Shown piece after piece: positions 1-8,879 of a stretch of 64,000 nt of DNA. The stretch is from Betaproteobacteria bacterium. Lineage in GTDB: Bacteria; Pseudomonadota; Gammaproteobacteria; Burkholderiales; Rhodocyclaceae. Positions within the stretch are counted from its first letter, which is position 1. Every line of letters starts with the position of its first letter. The position numbers and the translations under genes are program-made. Below the pieces are notes generated by a model. It had not been told where the DNA came from. It saw only the letters and a list, made by a program, of their open reading frames with translations, and searched no databases. The DNA lies in the NCBI GenBank assembly GCA_020621405.1, contig JAHRYN010000003.1:194808-258807 (forward strand), read 5' to 3'.

Positions 1-971
1 GCTTCGATGCGGCCTCGCGCATCACGCTGAATGACGCGAACCGCAAGCTGCCCTTTGCCATCGTTGCCGACGGTGCGAACTACCCGGGCAGCAGCATCGC
101 GGTGGACAGCCGCATCGCCAGCGGCCGCCTGCTCACCGGCGCCGACCTGGATCCGGAATCGGTGCGCCGCGATCGCAACAGCAATCTGTGGTTCGGCGAG
201 GAATTCGGTCCCTTTCTGGTGAAGACCGACGCCAGCGGCACGGTACAGAACGTGTTCCGCACACCCAACGTGCTGGGCCTGGGCAGCAATCCCTTCGTGC
301 AGTCACCGTCCAGCCCGCTGGTCAACGGCGCCGTCAACCTGCCCGGTTCGGGTGGCTTCGAGGGCATGGCGCAGAACGCCAGCGGCACCAGGCTGCACAC
401 CCTGCTGGAGCGCCCGCTGACCACCGACAGCGACCAGAAGCGCCTGCTGGTTCAGGAATTCGACCTGGCCACCGAAGCGTTCACCGGCAACTGGTTCGGC
501 TACAAGCTCGACGCCGCCGGCACCAATATCGGCGACATGACGGCCATCGACGACAGCCGCTTCCTGGTGATCGAGCGCAACGGCGGCACCGGCACCAGCG
601 GCACGCCGTTCAAGAAGCTGTTCATGATAGACAGCAGCCAGAAGGACGCGGACGGCTTCGCCAAGAAGACCGAGCTGGTGGATCTGATGAACATCGCCGA
701 CCCGAACGACCTGAACGACGACGGCAGCAACACCTTCACCTTCCCCTACGTGACGATCGAGGACGTGCTCGTCCTCGACGCGAACACCGTGCTGGTGGTC
801 AATGACAACAACTTCCCGGGCGGCGGCGGCCGTGCGCTCACTTCGGACAATACGGAGTTCCTGAAGATCAGCCTGGCCAGCCCGCTGCCGGTGCCGGAAC
901 CGGACGGATACGCGCTGATGCTGGCCGGCCTCGGCCTGATCGGCCTGAGCGCACGTCGCAGGATCCGCTGA
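1..971 (+). CDS. Phytase-like esterase domain protein with PEP-CTERM sorting signal (5' truncated)
   Basis: The reading frame is open from base 3, so the true start lies left of the window and only the C-terminal ~320 residues are seen. The visible part resembles the esterase-like-activity-of-phytase family: an acidic beta-rich domain with motifs such as LWFGEEFGPFLVKTDASG and a late VTIEDVLVLDANTVLVVNDNN strand. The last ~25 residues form a PEP-CTERM signal: VPEPDGYALMLAGLGLIGL followed by a basic ARRRIR tail. That tail predicts Sec export and exosortase processing at the envelope. Substrate is unknown. PEP-CTERM proteins are common in exopolysaccharide-forming betaproteobacteria. Family call is moderately sure; the sorting signal is clear. 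Confidence 0.8.
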   Translation, partial: FDAASRITLNDANRKLPFAIVADGANYPGSSIAVDSRIASGRLLTGADLDPESVRRDRNSNLWFGEEFGPFLVKTDASGTVQNVFRTPNVLGLGSNPFVQSPSSPLVNGAVNLPGSGGFEGMAQNASGTRLHTLLERPLTTDSDQKRLLVQEFDLATEAFTGNWFGYKLDAAGTNIGDMTAIDDSRFLVIERNGGTGTSGTPFKKLFMIDSSQKDADGFAKKTELVDLMNIADPNDLNDDGSNTFTFPYVTIEDVLVLDANTVLVVNDNNFPGGGGRALTSDNTEFLKISLASPLPVPEPDGYALMLAGLGLIGLSARRRIR

Positions 972-994
972 CCGGCTTCGTCTGTCGGCCCGGG

Positions 995-2440
995 TCAGCG
1001 ACTTTTGGCCGACAGCTCGAGTGCCATGCCGGCAAGCCGGGCGAAGTGCAGCAGCGCGTCCTGGGTGCCGGTGGGCAGCGGCGGGCGCGATGCGGCACGG
1101 TCGACGTAGAGCACGCCGACCACCTGGTTGTTGGCATGGATGGGCACCAACATCTGGTGCCGGTCGCCCAGTGCGGCGCGCAGGCGTGCCACCGACGGCA
1201 GACCGGGTGCCGGCGCATGGGTGGCGGATATGTCGATCACGCGGCCGTGATCGACCAGTTCGGTCAGCGCATCGCGCGCTGCGCCGGCAAGCAGGAAGAC
1301 GAAGTGGCGCATCAGCTGCTGCGAGCCCGTGCCGTAGGTCGCCCGGGCTGCCAGCTGCGCGCGGTTGGCCGTGACCAGAGCCAGTACCGCGCGATCGGCA
1401 CCCAGTGATTGCCCGGCACCTTCCAGCGCCGCGTCGAGTACCGCACCGGTCGGCGAGCGCGCGGCAACCAGTGCCACCATGCGCCGGGCAACGTCGAATT
1501 GCAGGGCCGGATCGGGCTCAGCGACTTCACCCTCTGGCTCCGGATCGGGATCGATCGATCGCGACGGCTGGGGAATGCGCGCCGCGGCATCGTCACAGCC
1601 GTAGAAGCCGGCAATGCGCGCAGCCTCGCGCGCATGACCGGCCACGACAGGCGCGACGACTGCCACATCCTGACGCAGCACGCGCGCGTAGTCGCGCAGC
1701 GCCTCGCGTGCACGCTCGCTGTCCCAGCCGCCCTCGGCCGCAGCGGCAAGACGGTATCCGGCCTGCACGAAGGCTTCGCGGCTGTCGGCACGCACATGGT
1801 CGGCGCAGGCGTTCTGCACCAGCCCCGGCAGCGTCCAGTCGCGCGCCAGCTGCTGGGTCAGGCTGCGCAGCCGGAACCCCAGCAGATCGATCTCGACCTG
1901 CTCGGGCTGAGCCTTGCTGCGACGCAGCGCCAGGTCCAGCTTCTGCCCGGTATCCCCGGAAAAACACCAGAAGGCGAGTTCGCCGATGCGCGACAGCAGG
2001 GTTGCGATGAACACCTCTTCCGGCGACCCGTCGCCACGCACCACCGCTGCGTGCCGTGCATGCACCGCCGCGTGAAAGCAGCGGGCCATCTCGGCGGTCA
2101 CCCTGTCGCGCACGCCGCCAGCCAGAAAGGCGTCGATCAGCGCGACCGATATCGCGATGTTCCGCACCGTGTCGAATCCGAGCAGCACGACGGCACGCGA
2201 GATCGTGTTGATCCGGTTGCCTTCGCCCCGGAAGAACACGGAATTGGCCATGCGCAGCACCCGTGCCGTCATGCCGGCATCGCGCAGCACGATGCGGCCG
2301 AGCGCCGAAGTCGGACTGGCTTCGTTTTCGGCGACCTCGCCGATGGCGGCGAGCGTCGCACTGAAGATCGGCATGTCCTGGTTGCGCAGCCGCTCAACCC
2401 AGGATTCAAGCGACTCGCCGACGACGTGGGTAGCGCTCAT
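995..2440 (-). CDS. HDOD domain protein with C-terminal GAF domain
   Basis: A 481-residue signalling protein starting at the ATG at 2440 (MSATHVVGESLESW); longer in-frame starts upstream add low-complexity sequence. Residues ~20-220 are an HDOD domain, with the typical helix pattern ending in AGMTARVLRMANSVFFRG and the following SRAVVLLGFDTVRNIAI. After an acidic linker (PDPEPEGEVAEPDPAL), residues ~330-475 resemble a GAF sensor domain. HDOD is an HD-fold relative without the catalytic HD pair and usually acts as a protein-interaction module in motility, cyclic-nucleotide or stress signalling. No output domain or signalling partner lies adjacent. Domain call is firm; the pathway is unknown. 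Confidence 0.85.
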   Translation of the reverse strand: MSATHVVGESLESWVERLRNQDMPIFSATLAAIGEVAENEASPTSALGRIVLRDAGMTARVLRMANSVFFRGEGNRINTISRAVVLLGFDTVRNIAISVALIDAFLAGGVRDRVTAEMARCFHAAVHARHAAVVRGDGSPEEVFIATLLSRIGELAFWCFSGDTGQKLDLALRRSKAQPEQVEIDLLGFRLRSLTQQLARDWTLPGLVQNACADHVRADSREAFVQAGYRLAAAAEGGWDSERAREALRDYARVLRQDVAVVAPVVAGHAREAARIAGFYGCDDAAARIPQPSRSIDPDPEPEGEVAEPDPALQFDVARRMVALVAARSPTGAVLDAALEGAGQSLGADRAVLALVTANRAQLAARATYGTGSQQLMRHFVFLLAGAARDALTELVDHGRVIDISATHAPAPGLPSVARLRAALGDRHQMLVPIHANNQVVGVLYVDRAASRPPLPTGTQDALLHFARLAGMALELSAKSR

Positions 2441-2463
2441 TGGTATATCCGTAGCGGAAAAAT

Positions 2464-2478
2464 CGGGAACATTTCCCG
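2464..2478. promoter_or_regulatory. Short inverted repeat in the HDOD gene upstream region
   Basis: CGGGAA-CAT-TTCCCG is a perfect 6-bp inverted repeat with a 3-bp spacer, about 25 bp upstream of the HDOD gene start. It could be an operator or a small hairpin in the leader. No known regulator is assigned. Confidence 0.3.
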
Positions 2479-2540
2479 CTAACGGCTTGCTGGCGCGATT
2501 TCTTGAACACCAGCGGCCAAGGGCGGCCGGTTGGCCATGT

Positions 2541-2993
2541 CTACTTGACCAGCAATACCGGACGCTTGGAGTGGTGCAGGACGCCACTCGCGACCGAACC
2601 GATCGCGAAACTGGCCAGCGCACCATGACCGCGACGTCCCATCACGATCAGTTCGCAGTCGTGCTGCTCGGCGTAGCGGGCAATGGTTTCCGCCGGCGGT
2701 CCCACGTGCAGATGCACGATCGGTTCGATCTTCGCATTGCGCAGGGTTTCGAGCGCACTGCGGGTCGCATCGTCGCCCTCTTCGCGATAGTAGTCGTTCA
2801 GCGCCTCGCGGCTTACATGGTGCTGCAGCAGGCCGCCGGGCACCGGTGCATGAACGAACAGCAGATGGATTTCCGGTTTCGTGGTGAACATGGAGGCAAG
2901 GCGCAGCACTTCGGCAGTGGCGCGCACGCCATGATCGGAGCCATCGACGGCAAGCAGGATACGCATGGTGTTGTCAGTCATGTTCTCAGGCAT
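2541..2993 (-). CDS. Universal stress protein UspA family
   Basis: A single-domain Usp of up to 150 residues; starts at 2993, 2981 or 2966 (MRILLAVDGSD) are all possible. It has the alpha/beta Usp fold, with N-terminal ILLAVDGSD and the C-terminal nucleotide-binding signature G-2x-G-9x-G-S in GRRGHGALASFAIGSVAS, which suggests an ATP-binding member. The 2993 ATG directly abuts the TGA of the upstream membrane protein gene, so translational coupling is likely. Usp proteins respond to starvation, redox and oxygen stress. Lying just downstream of a redox-related group (hemN side) is compatible with that, but no specific role can be read. Confidence 0.88.
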   Translation of the reverse strand: MPENMTDNTMRILLAVDGSDHGVRATAEVLRLASMFTTKPEIHLLFVHAPVPGGLLQHHVSREALNDYYREEGDDATRSALETLRNAKIEPIVHLHVGPPAETIARYAEQHDCELIVMGRRGHGALASFAIGSVASGVLHHSKRPVLLVK

Positions 2994-3719
2994 TCAAGTA
3001 TGGCAGATGAGACCGTTCCACAGGCCGTCGCCCAGCGTCGAGGCCCGGGCCAGACCGGCAATGCCGAAGCCGAACACCAGCAGGCCCGCGATGCGGCGCA
3101 AAGTCGGGCTGCGCGTCAGCGCGCGCAGGCGTGTCAGCAACATGCCGGCCAGCAGCAGATTGGGCAGCGTGCCCAGGCCGAACGCCAGCATGATCAACGC
3201 ACCGCTGCCGGGCGAACCAGACAGCAGCGCCAGCCCGAGCATGCTGTAGACCATGCCGCACGGCAGAAATCCCCATAGAAGGCCGACGCCGAGCGCGTGT
3301 GCCGGCGTACGTGCCGGCAGCAGGCGACGTGCCAGCGGCTGCACACGCGCCCACAGCGGACGGCCCAGCGACTCGATTGGCGCGAGCACGCGCGTGTAGC
3401 CGGCAAGATAGAGGCCCAGCGCAACCATCATCAGATTGGCCAGCACATAGAGCACGGTCTGCAGCGGCAACGCGCCGCCGGCCAGCAGGCCGACACCACT
3501 GACGCCACCCGCGACCGCACCGGCCAGCGAATAACTGAAGATGCGGCCACTGCTGTAGGCCGCGTGCATGGCCAGTACGGGAAGCTGCGCACGCCAGCCG
3601 GGACGGGGCGACCGCGGCACGCCGGCCGATATGGCCGACACGATGCCGCCGCACATGCCGGCGCAGTGCACGCCGCCAAGCAGGCCGACCAGGAACACTG
3701 CGGCAAGTCCGGAATTCAT
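2994..3719 (-). CDS. Sulfite exporter TauE/SafE-like (DsbD_2/UreH-type) membrane protein
   Basis: A 241-residue polytopic membrane protein with about six hydrophobic segments. It opens with a membrane helix carrying the GGVHCAGMCGG motif, typical of the DsbD_2/UreH-like branch of TauE/SafE proteins found near cbb3-oxidase assembly and copper genes. A second signature, GLLWGFLPCGMVYSML, has a conserved cysteine-proline mid-protein. Cysteines and His in these helices suggest metal or thiol handling rather than simple sulfite export. It sits between hemN and uspA on the same strand. A role in cytochrome oxidase maturation is inference from relatives' neighbourhoods. Confidence 0.8.
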   Translation of the reverse strand: MNSGLAAVFLVGLLGGVHCAGMCGGIVSAISAGVPRSPRPGWRAQLPVLAMHAAYSSGRIFSYSLAGAVAGGVSGVGLLAGGALPLQTVLYVLANLMMVALGLYLAGYTRVLAPIESLGRPLWARVQPLARRLLPARTPAHALGVGLLWGFLPCGMVYSMLGLALLSGSPGSGALIMLAFGLGTLPNLLLAGMLLTRLRALTRSPTLRRIAGLLVFGFGIAGLARASTLGDGLWNGLICHT

Positions 3720-3758
3720 TGCGGATCGAGGGCTTTCACGATGCGTGTTGCAGAAGGA

Positions 3759-3793
3759 AGCGTCCGCCCGCCCCCGGGGAAACCGCGGACGCT
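3759..3793 (-). terminator. Possible hairpin between hemN and the TauE-like gene
   Basis: AGCGTCCGC (3759-3767) pairs perfectly with GCGGACGCT (3785-3793) around a GC-rich 17-nt loop. It lies just past the hemN stop on the minus strand. There is no clear T-run, so it may be an attenuator or a weak terminator. Confidence 0.4.
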
Positions 3794-3799
3794 GGAGAC

Positions 3800-5185
3800 T
3801 TACACCACCTTAGAGTAGCGCACCGTCTCCGAATCGAGCCGCAGATAGCGGTCGAACACCATGCACACCGCGCGCACCAGCAGGCGACCACGCGACGTGA
3901 TGCCTATCCAGTCCGGCTCCAGCGTCAGCAGACCGGCTGCTTCGAGTTCGCGCAACTCTTCGAGTTCCGCCGAAAAGTACTTCTTGAAGTCGATGGCGTA
4001 AGTGCTCTCGATCGCTTCGATCGACAGTTCGAAATGGCACATCAGCGCGCCGATCACCGCGCTGCGCACGCTGTCGTCAGCGGTCATGTCGAGCCCGCGC
4101 ATGACCGGCAGTTCGCCATCGTTGATCGCCTGCGACCAGCTCTCTATCGTGCGATGGTTCTGCGCAAAGCTCGCACCCACCCTGGAAATGGCCGATACGC
4201 CGAGACCGACCAGATCGCAACCGGCGTGAGTCGAGTAGCCCTGGAAATTGCGTTGCAGCCGCCCGTGGCGCTGCGCTTGGGCCAGTTCATCGTCGGGGCG
4301 GGCGAAATGATCCATGCCGACATGTACATAGCCCGCTTCGTGCAGACGGTCGATCGCCAGCTTCAGCAGCTGCGGACGCACTTCGACGCCGGGCAGCATG
4401 GCTTCGTCGATGCGCCGCTGCGGCATGAACTGCTTCGGCAGATGGGCGTAGTGATAGATCGCCACGCGATCGGGCGCCAGCCTGACCAGCGTGGCCAGCG
4501 TCGCGTCGAAGCTGTCGAGCGTCTGGCCCGGCAGGCCGTAGATCAGGTCCACGCCGGTGGACACGAAGCCGTTTTCGCGCGCGGCGCGCAGCACGACTTC
4601 GGTTTCCTCGACGCTCTGTACGCGATTGACGGCGCGCTGCACGACCGGATCGAAATCCTGCACACCGACACTGATGCGGTTGAAACCGAGCGAGCCCAGA
4701 TGCGCGATGCGCGCCGCGCTGACGCCACGCGGGTCCATCTCGATCGAGCATTGTGCCGAATCGGACACACGGAAATGGGTCCGCAGGCCTTCGATCAGCC
4801 GACTCATCTGTTCATCGCTGAGAAATGTCGGCGTTCCGCCGCCCAGGTGAAGCTGTGCCACCTCCCGACTGCCCTTGACCAGCGCCGCCTTCATCGCCAT
4901 TTCCTGCAGCAGCGTGTCCAGATAGCTGTCGGCGCGGGCATGGTCGCGCGTGACGATCTTGTTGCACGCACAGTAGTAGCAGATGGTGTCGCAGAACGGG
5001 ATGTGCACGTAGATCGACAGCGGCCCGGCACCCGCCGTTCGCGCGCCGAGCCTCGCCGCGTGGGCGCGGGCATCATGCGAAAAATTGAAACGATCAGCGG
5101 TGGGATAGGAGGTGTAGCGTGGCCCCGGCACGTCAAAACGACGCATCAGTTGCGGATCGAACACCAGTTCCTTTGCGACATTCAT
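3800..5185 (-). CDS. hemN: Oxygen-independent coproporphyrinogen III oxidase (radical SAM)
   Basis: A 461-residue HemN taken from the ATG at 5185; a GTG at 5198 adds five residues. HemN oxidatively decarboxylates coproporphyrinogen III to protoporphyrinogen IX without oxygen, using a radical-SAM 4Fe-4S cluster in the cytoplasm. Seen: GPRYTSYPTADRF near the N-terminus and the cluster motif CDTICYYCAC (CxxxCxxC) at ~residues 65-75. The glycine-rich SAM segment LHLGGGTPTFLS and the C-terminal HemN domain follow. It is divergent from fnr, and a near-consensus FNR box lies 58 bp upstream, fitting anaerobic induction. No good Shine-Dalgarno precedes either candidate start. Confidence 0.97.
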   Translation of the reverse strand: MNVAKELVFDPQLMRRFDVPGPRYTSYPTADRFNFSHDARAHAARLGARTAGAGPLSIYVHIPFCDTICYYCACNKIVTRDHARADSYLDTLLQEMAMKAALVKGSREVAQLHLGGGTPTFLSDEQMSRLIEGLRTHFRVSDSAQCSIEMDPRGVSAARIAHLGSLGFNRISVGVQDFDPVVQRAVNRVQSVEETEVVLRAARENGFVSTGVDLIYGLPGQTLDSFDATLATLVRLAPDRVAIYHYAHLPKQFMPQRRIDEAMLPGVEVRPQLLKLAIDRLHEAGYVHVGMDHFARPDDELAQAQRHGRLQRNFQGYSTHAGCDLVGLGVSAISRVGASFAQNHRTIESWSQAINDGELPVMRGLDMTADDSVRSAVIGALMCHFELSIEAIESTYAIDFKKYFSAELEELRELEAAGLLTLEPDWIGITSRGRLLVRAVCMVFDRYLRLDSETVRYSKVV

Positions 5186-5242
5186 GATTTGTTGGCACAC
5201 TTTGCGGTATGTCCATCATGCAAGTGCGCATTTCCCTGCGCA

Positions 5243-5256
5243 TTGATCACCGTCAA
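5243..5256. promoter_or_regulatory. FNR box between hemN and fnr
   Basis: TTGAT-CACC-GTCAA matches the FNR consensus TTGAT-N4-ATCAA at 9 of 10 bases. Its centre (5249.5) would be at -41.5 for a hemN start site near 5208, with a -10-like CATGAT on the minus strand at 5215-5220; that is the classic class II activation geometry. The same box ends two bases before the fnr ATG, so bound Fnr should block fnr expression. Confidence 0.75.
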
Positions 5257-5258
5257 TA

Positions 5259-5993
5259 ATGAGCAGTGTTCCCATACCCATCACACCACAGGGGCTTCAG
5301 GTCGCCTGCTCGGCCTGCAACCTGCGTGAGTTGTGCATGCCGGTCGGTCTGTCGGACAACGACCTTGAGCGGGTGGATGAGCTGATCGGCGCACGCCGCA
5401 GGGTGGCCCGCGGCATGCCGCTCTACCTGACCGGAGAATCTTTCCAGTCGCTGTACGCGATCCGTACCGGTTTCTTCAAGACAGAAGTGATTTCCGAGGA
5501 CGGCCGGGAACAGGTGACCGGCTTCCAGATGGCCGGCGAACTGATGGGGCTGGACGGCATCGGCACCGGGCAGCACAACTGCGACGCACGCGCGCTGGAA
5601 GACAGCGAGGTGTGCGTGATCCCGTTCAACCGTTTGTCCGAGCTTTCGCGCGAGATCGACACGCTGCAGCATCACTTCCACAAGGTGATGAGCCGCGAAA
5701 TCGTGCGCGACCAGGCGGTCATGATGCTGCTCGGCACGATGCGCGCCGAGGAGCGGCTGGCCGCCTTCCTGGTGAACATGTCGCAGCGCTTCGCGTCGCG
5801 CGGCTATTCGGCGACCGAATTCAACCTGCGCATGACGCGCGAGGAAATCGGTTCCTACCTCGGACTGAAGCTCGAAACCGTCAGCCGCGGCCTGTCACGG
5901 CTGCAGGAAGAAGGTCTGCTGACAGTGCAGAACAAGAATATCCGCATCCACAAGCTGGACGAACTGAAGCGGGCGATGAGCCCGAGGTGTTGA
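5259..5993 (+). CDS. fnr: FNR-type oxygen-sensing transcriptional regulator
   Basis: A 244-residue Crp/Fnr regulator. Cys17, Cys20 and Cys26 (CSACNLRELC) with Cys108 (HNCDAR) reproduce the four ligands of the oxygen-labile 4Fe-4S cluster. The C-terminal helix-turn-helix carries ETVSRGLSRLQEEG, the E-xx-SR recognition pattern for TTGAT half-sites. It is therefore expected to dimerise and bind DNA under low oxygen and to control hemN and the cco cluster in this window. The start is constrained: an in-frame TGA sits at 5244-5246 and the Cys ligands begin at residue 17, so the ATG at 5259 is the only standard start. No Shine-Dalgarno precedes it. Confidence 0.96.
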   Translation: MSSVPIPITPQGLQVACSACNLRELCMPVGLSDNDLERVDELIGARRRVARGMPLYLTGESFQSLYAIRTGFFKTEVISEDGREQVTGFQMAGELMGLDGIGTGQHNCDARALEDSEVCVIPFNRLSELSREIDTLQHHFHKVMSREIVRDQAVMMLLGTMRAEERLAAFLVNMSQRFASRGYSATEFNLRMTREEIGSYLGLKLETVSRGLSRLQEEGLLTVQNKNIRIHKLDELKRAMSPRC

Positions 5994-6023
5994 GATTCAG
6001 GCTGCGAGTTGCAAGCTGAAAGG

Positions 6024-6047
6024 AAAGGCGCCTGCGGGCGCCTTTTT
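6024..6047. terminator. Rho-independent terminator between fnr and miaA
   Basis: AAAGGCGCC (6024-6032) pairs perfectly with GGCGCCTTT (6037-6045) around a TGCG loop and runs into TTTTT. The A-rich left arm makes it usable on both strands, for fnr and for the convergent miaA. Confidence 0.88.
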
Positions 6048-6104
6048 CGTTTGCCAGGGGTTTGCGCCCCGGCGTTATTGAATCTTGAGTCTTGCTTGAG
6101 ACCT

Positions 6105-7046
6105 TCATCCGCACACGCGGGCGAAGGTCTCAAGCACCACGTCCGCCGCGTCCTCGCGCAGGCAGTCGATGCGCCGGTCGATCTGCATCGATCGCAGCCA
6201 GGTGATCTGCCGCTTGGCGAGCTGCCGCGTGGCGTAGATGCCGGTATCGCGCATCGTGCCGGCATCGATGCTGCCCTCCAGATGGTTCCAGACCTGGCGG
6301 TAGCCGACGCAGCGCATCGACGGCATGCCGGCGTCGAGCCGGTACCTGGCGCGCAGCGCGCGTACTTCATCGACCAGCCCCTGCCCCAGCATCTGGTCGA
6401 AACGCTGCGCGATGCGCGCATGCAGCCAGGCGCGATCCGACGGCTCCAGTGACAGTACGGTCATCGGCGGCAGCGGAGCGTCGCGTTCGCGCTTCGCGTA
6501 GCTTTCGGCGAGCGGGCGACCGGTCAGGGTAACGATTTCCAGCGCGCGCTGGATGCGCTGCGCGTCGGTCGGCTGGAGCCGGGCCGCGGCCTCCGGGTCC
6601 AGCGCAGCCAGTTCCGCGTGCACTGCTGGCCAGCCCAGTTGCGCAGCGCGACGGTCGATGTCGGCACGCAGACCGGCATCGGCCTCCGGCAGGTCGGACA
6701 GGCCATCACGCAGCGCCTTTATGTAGAGCATGGTGCCGCCAGCCAGCAAGGGGATGTTCCCGCGCGCCTGTATTGCGGCGATCAGCGCCCGCACGTCGGC
6801 GGCAAAGCGCGCGGCCGAATAGGCTTCCTCCGGCGACACGATGTCGATCAGGTGGTGCGGGCACAGCGCCTGCTCTTCAGCCGAAGGCTTGGCGGTGCCG
6901 ATGTCCATGTCGCGGAACACCAGAGCGGAGTCGACGCTGACCAGTTCGACCGGCAGTGCGCGCGCGAGGCGCGCAACCGCGGCCGTCTTGCCGCTGGCGG
7001 TCGGTCCGAGCAGGACGAGAACGGGCGATGCGGCCGGCGCGCTCAT
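6105..7046 (-). CDS. miaA: tRNA dimethylallyltransferase
   Basis: MiaA adds a dimethylallyl group to N6 of A37 in tRNAs reading UNN codons. The 313-residue protein from the ATG at 7046 has the P-loop GPTASGKT at its start, then [19 protein letters not shown] and HHLIDI of the DMAPP/tRNA-binding core. The GTMLYIKAL and CVGYRQVW motifs and the C-terminal RQITWLR are also present. The ATG overlaps the mutL TGA by 4 bp (ATGA), so the two are translationally coupled; mutL-miaA is a widespread proteobacterial pair. Length is normal. Confidence 0.97.
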   Translation of the reverse strand: MSAPAASPVLVLLGPTASGKTAAVARLARALPVELVSVDSALVFRDMDIGTAKPSAEEQALCPHHLIDIVSPEEAYSAARFAADVRALIAAIQARGNIPLLAGGTMLYIKALRDGLSDLPEADAGLRADIDRRAAQLGWPAVHAELAALDPEAAARLQPTDAQRIQRALEIVTLTGRPLAESYAKRERDAPLPPMTVLSLEPSDRAWLHARIAQRFDQMLGQGLVDEVRALRARYRLDAGMPSMRCVGYRQVWNHLEGSIDAGTMRDTGIYATRQLAKRQITWLRSMQIDRRIDCLREDAADVVLETFARVCG

Positions 7047-8791
7047 CGGCCGCGCATGAACAGGCGATCCAGCTCGGCCATCGACAGCTGCACCCAGGTC
7101 GGCCGGCCGTGATTGCACTGGTCGGCCCGCTCGCACGCTTCCATGTCGCGCAGCAGCGCGTTCATTTCCGGTACGGTGAGCAGGCGGTTGGCACGCACCG
7201 CACCGTGGCAGGCCATGGTAGCCAGCAGTTCGTTGCGCCGCCGTTCGACCACCTGGCTGGCCGGCGCCTCGCGCAATTCCTCCAGCAAGGCACGCAGCAG
7301 GGCACCGGTATCCGCGCGTGCCAGCAGCGCCGGTACGGTGCGCACCGTCAGTTCGGCCGGCCCGGCCTGACCGATGTCGAAACCCAGCCGTTCGAGCACG
7401 TCGGCGTATTCGAAGGCAGTGGACACCTCGCGTTCGCTCATCGACAGCACGGCCGGAATCAGCAGCCGCTGCACCGCCGGTTCGCCTTCAAGCAGCTTCT
7501 TCAGCTGTTCGTACAGGATGCGTTCGTGCGCCGCATGCATGTCGACCAGCACCAGGCCAGTACTGTTCTGCGCCAGCACATAGACGCCGTGCAGCTGGGC
7601 CAGCGCGAAGCCGAGCGGCGGGCTGGCACTGGCGTCGGCCGGCGGTTCCTGACGCTCCTGCATCGTGGGTGCCACAGCCCCTTGTCGGACGAAATCGAAA
7701 TAGCGCGCCAGCGGCTGTTCGACATTCATGCCCTGCTGCTGCGTCCGCGCGGGAGGCCAGGCTGCAGCGCCTGCGCTTGCCGGTGACACCGCCGCAGCCG
7801 GTTGCTGCTGCGCCTGCGCCGACAACGCCAGTGCGCGCTCGACCGCGTGGAATACGAACTGATGCACGCCGCGCGCGTCGCGGAACCGGACTTCGGTCTT
7901 GGCCGGATGCACGTTGACATCGACCGCGCGCGGATCCAGCTCGATGAACACGACGTAGGCCGGATGACGCGCTCCGTGCAGCACGTCTGCGTAGGCCTCG
8001 CGCAGCGCATGCGCGAGCAGCCGGTCGCGCACGAAGCGGCCATTGACGAAGCAGTACTGCGCGTCGCGCCCGGCGCGCGAAAAGGCCGGCTGTGCGACGT
8101 AACCGGTGACGCGGATGGCGCCGGCATCGGCCTCGACCGCACGTGCGTGCTGCATGAATTCGTCGCCCAGCAACGCGCGCACCCGGGCATCGAGGCCGGC
8201 CGCCGGCAACCTTTGCGTGAGCCGGCCGTTGTGCTGCAGCTGGAACGCGACCTGCGGCGTCGACAAGGCGATGCGGCGGAACACGTCGTCGCAGTGCCCG
8301 TACTCGGTCTGCTCGGTGCGCAGGAACTTGCGCCGCGCCGGAGTGTTGTAATAGAGATCGGCGACGTCGACCACGGTGCCGCCGTCGAGCGCAGCGGGTT
8401 CCGGCTGTCCACCGTTGTCGATGCGCCACGCGTGGCTGCCCCGGGCCTCGCGGCTGGTGATGGTCACGCGCGCGACACTGGCGATCGACGCCAGCGCCTC
8501 GCCGCGGAAGCCCATCGTGGCGACCGCCTCGAGATCATCGAGCGATGCGATCTTGGACGTGGCGTGACGTGCCAGCGCCAGTGGCAGGTCTTCCGGCGGC
8601 ATGCCGCAACCGTCATCCGCCACCCGCAGCCGCTTCACGCCCCCCGCTTCCAGCTGTACCCGGATGTCGCGACTGCCGGCATCGAGGCTGTTTTCCAGCA
8701 GCTCCTTCAATACCGACGCCGGACGTTCGACCACCTCGCCGGCGGCAATCTGGCTGATCAGCAGGTCGGGCAGCAGTTGAATCGAGGGCAT
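7043..8791 (-). CDS. mutL: DNA mismatch repair protein MutL
   Basis: A 582-residue MutL taken from the ATG at 8791 ([20 protein letters not shown]), where the conserved N-terminus begins. It links MutS mismatch recognition to strand incision and excision. The GHKL ATPase motifs are all present: [14 protein letters not shown] and [16 protein letters not shown]-rich linker around residues 340-390 leads to the C-terminal dimerisation domain. The linker holds no recognisable DQHA(x)2E(x)4E endonuclease motif in what I could read; the corresponding segment reads [12 protein letters not shown]. The gene is divergent from the DedA gene with 88 bp between starts. Confidence 0.97.
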   Translation of the reverse strand: MPSIQLLPDLLISQIAAGEVVERPASVLKELLENSLDAGSRDIRVQLEAGGVKRLRVADDGCGMPPEDLPLALARHATSKIASLDDLEAVATMGFRGEALASIASVARVTITSREARGSHAWRIDNGGQPEPAALDGGTVVDVADLYYNTPARRKFLRTEQTEYGHCDDVFRRIALSTPQVAFQLQHNGRLTQRLPAAGLDARVRALLGDEFMQHARAVEADAGAIRVTGYVAQPAFSRAGRDAQYCFVNGRFVRDRLLAHALREAYADVLHGARHPAYVVFIELDPRAVDVNVHPAKTEVRFRDARGVHQFVFHAVERALALSAQAQQQPAAAVSPASAGAAAWPPARTQQQGMNVEQPLARYFDFVRQGAVAPTMQERQEPPADASASPPLGFALAQLHGVYVLAQNSTGLVLVDMHAAHERILYEQLKKLLEGEPAVQRLLIPAVLSMSEREVSTAFEYADVLERLGFDIGQAGPAELTVRTVPALLARADTGALLRALLEELREAPASQVVERRRNELLATMACHGAVRANRLLTVPEMNALLRDMEACERADQCNHGRPTWVQLSMAELDRLFMRGR

Positions 8792-8879
8792 GGCGAAGGT
8801 CGGACAGGGTCGGCGCGTGATTTTACGGGCCGCAACATGCATCCGCTATCATCGCGGCTCGAATTCAGCCGGCAACGAC

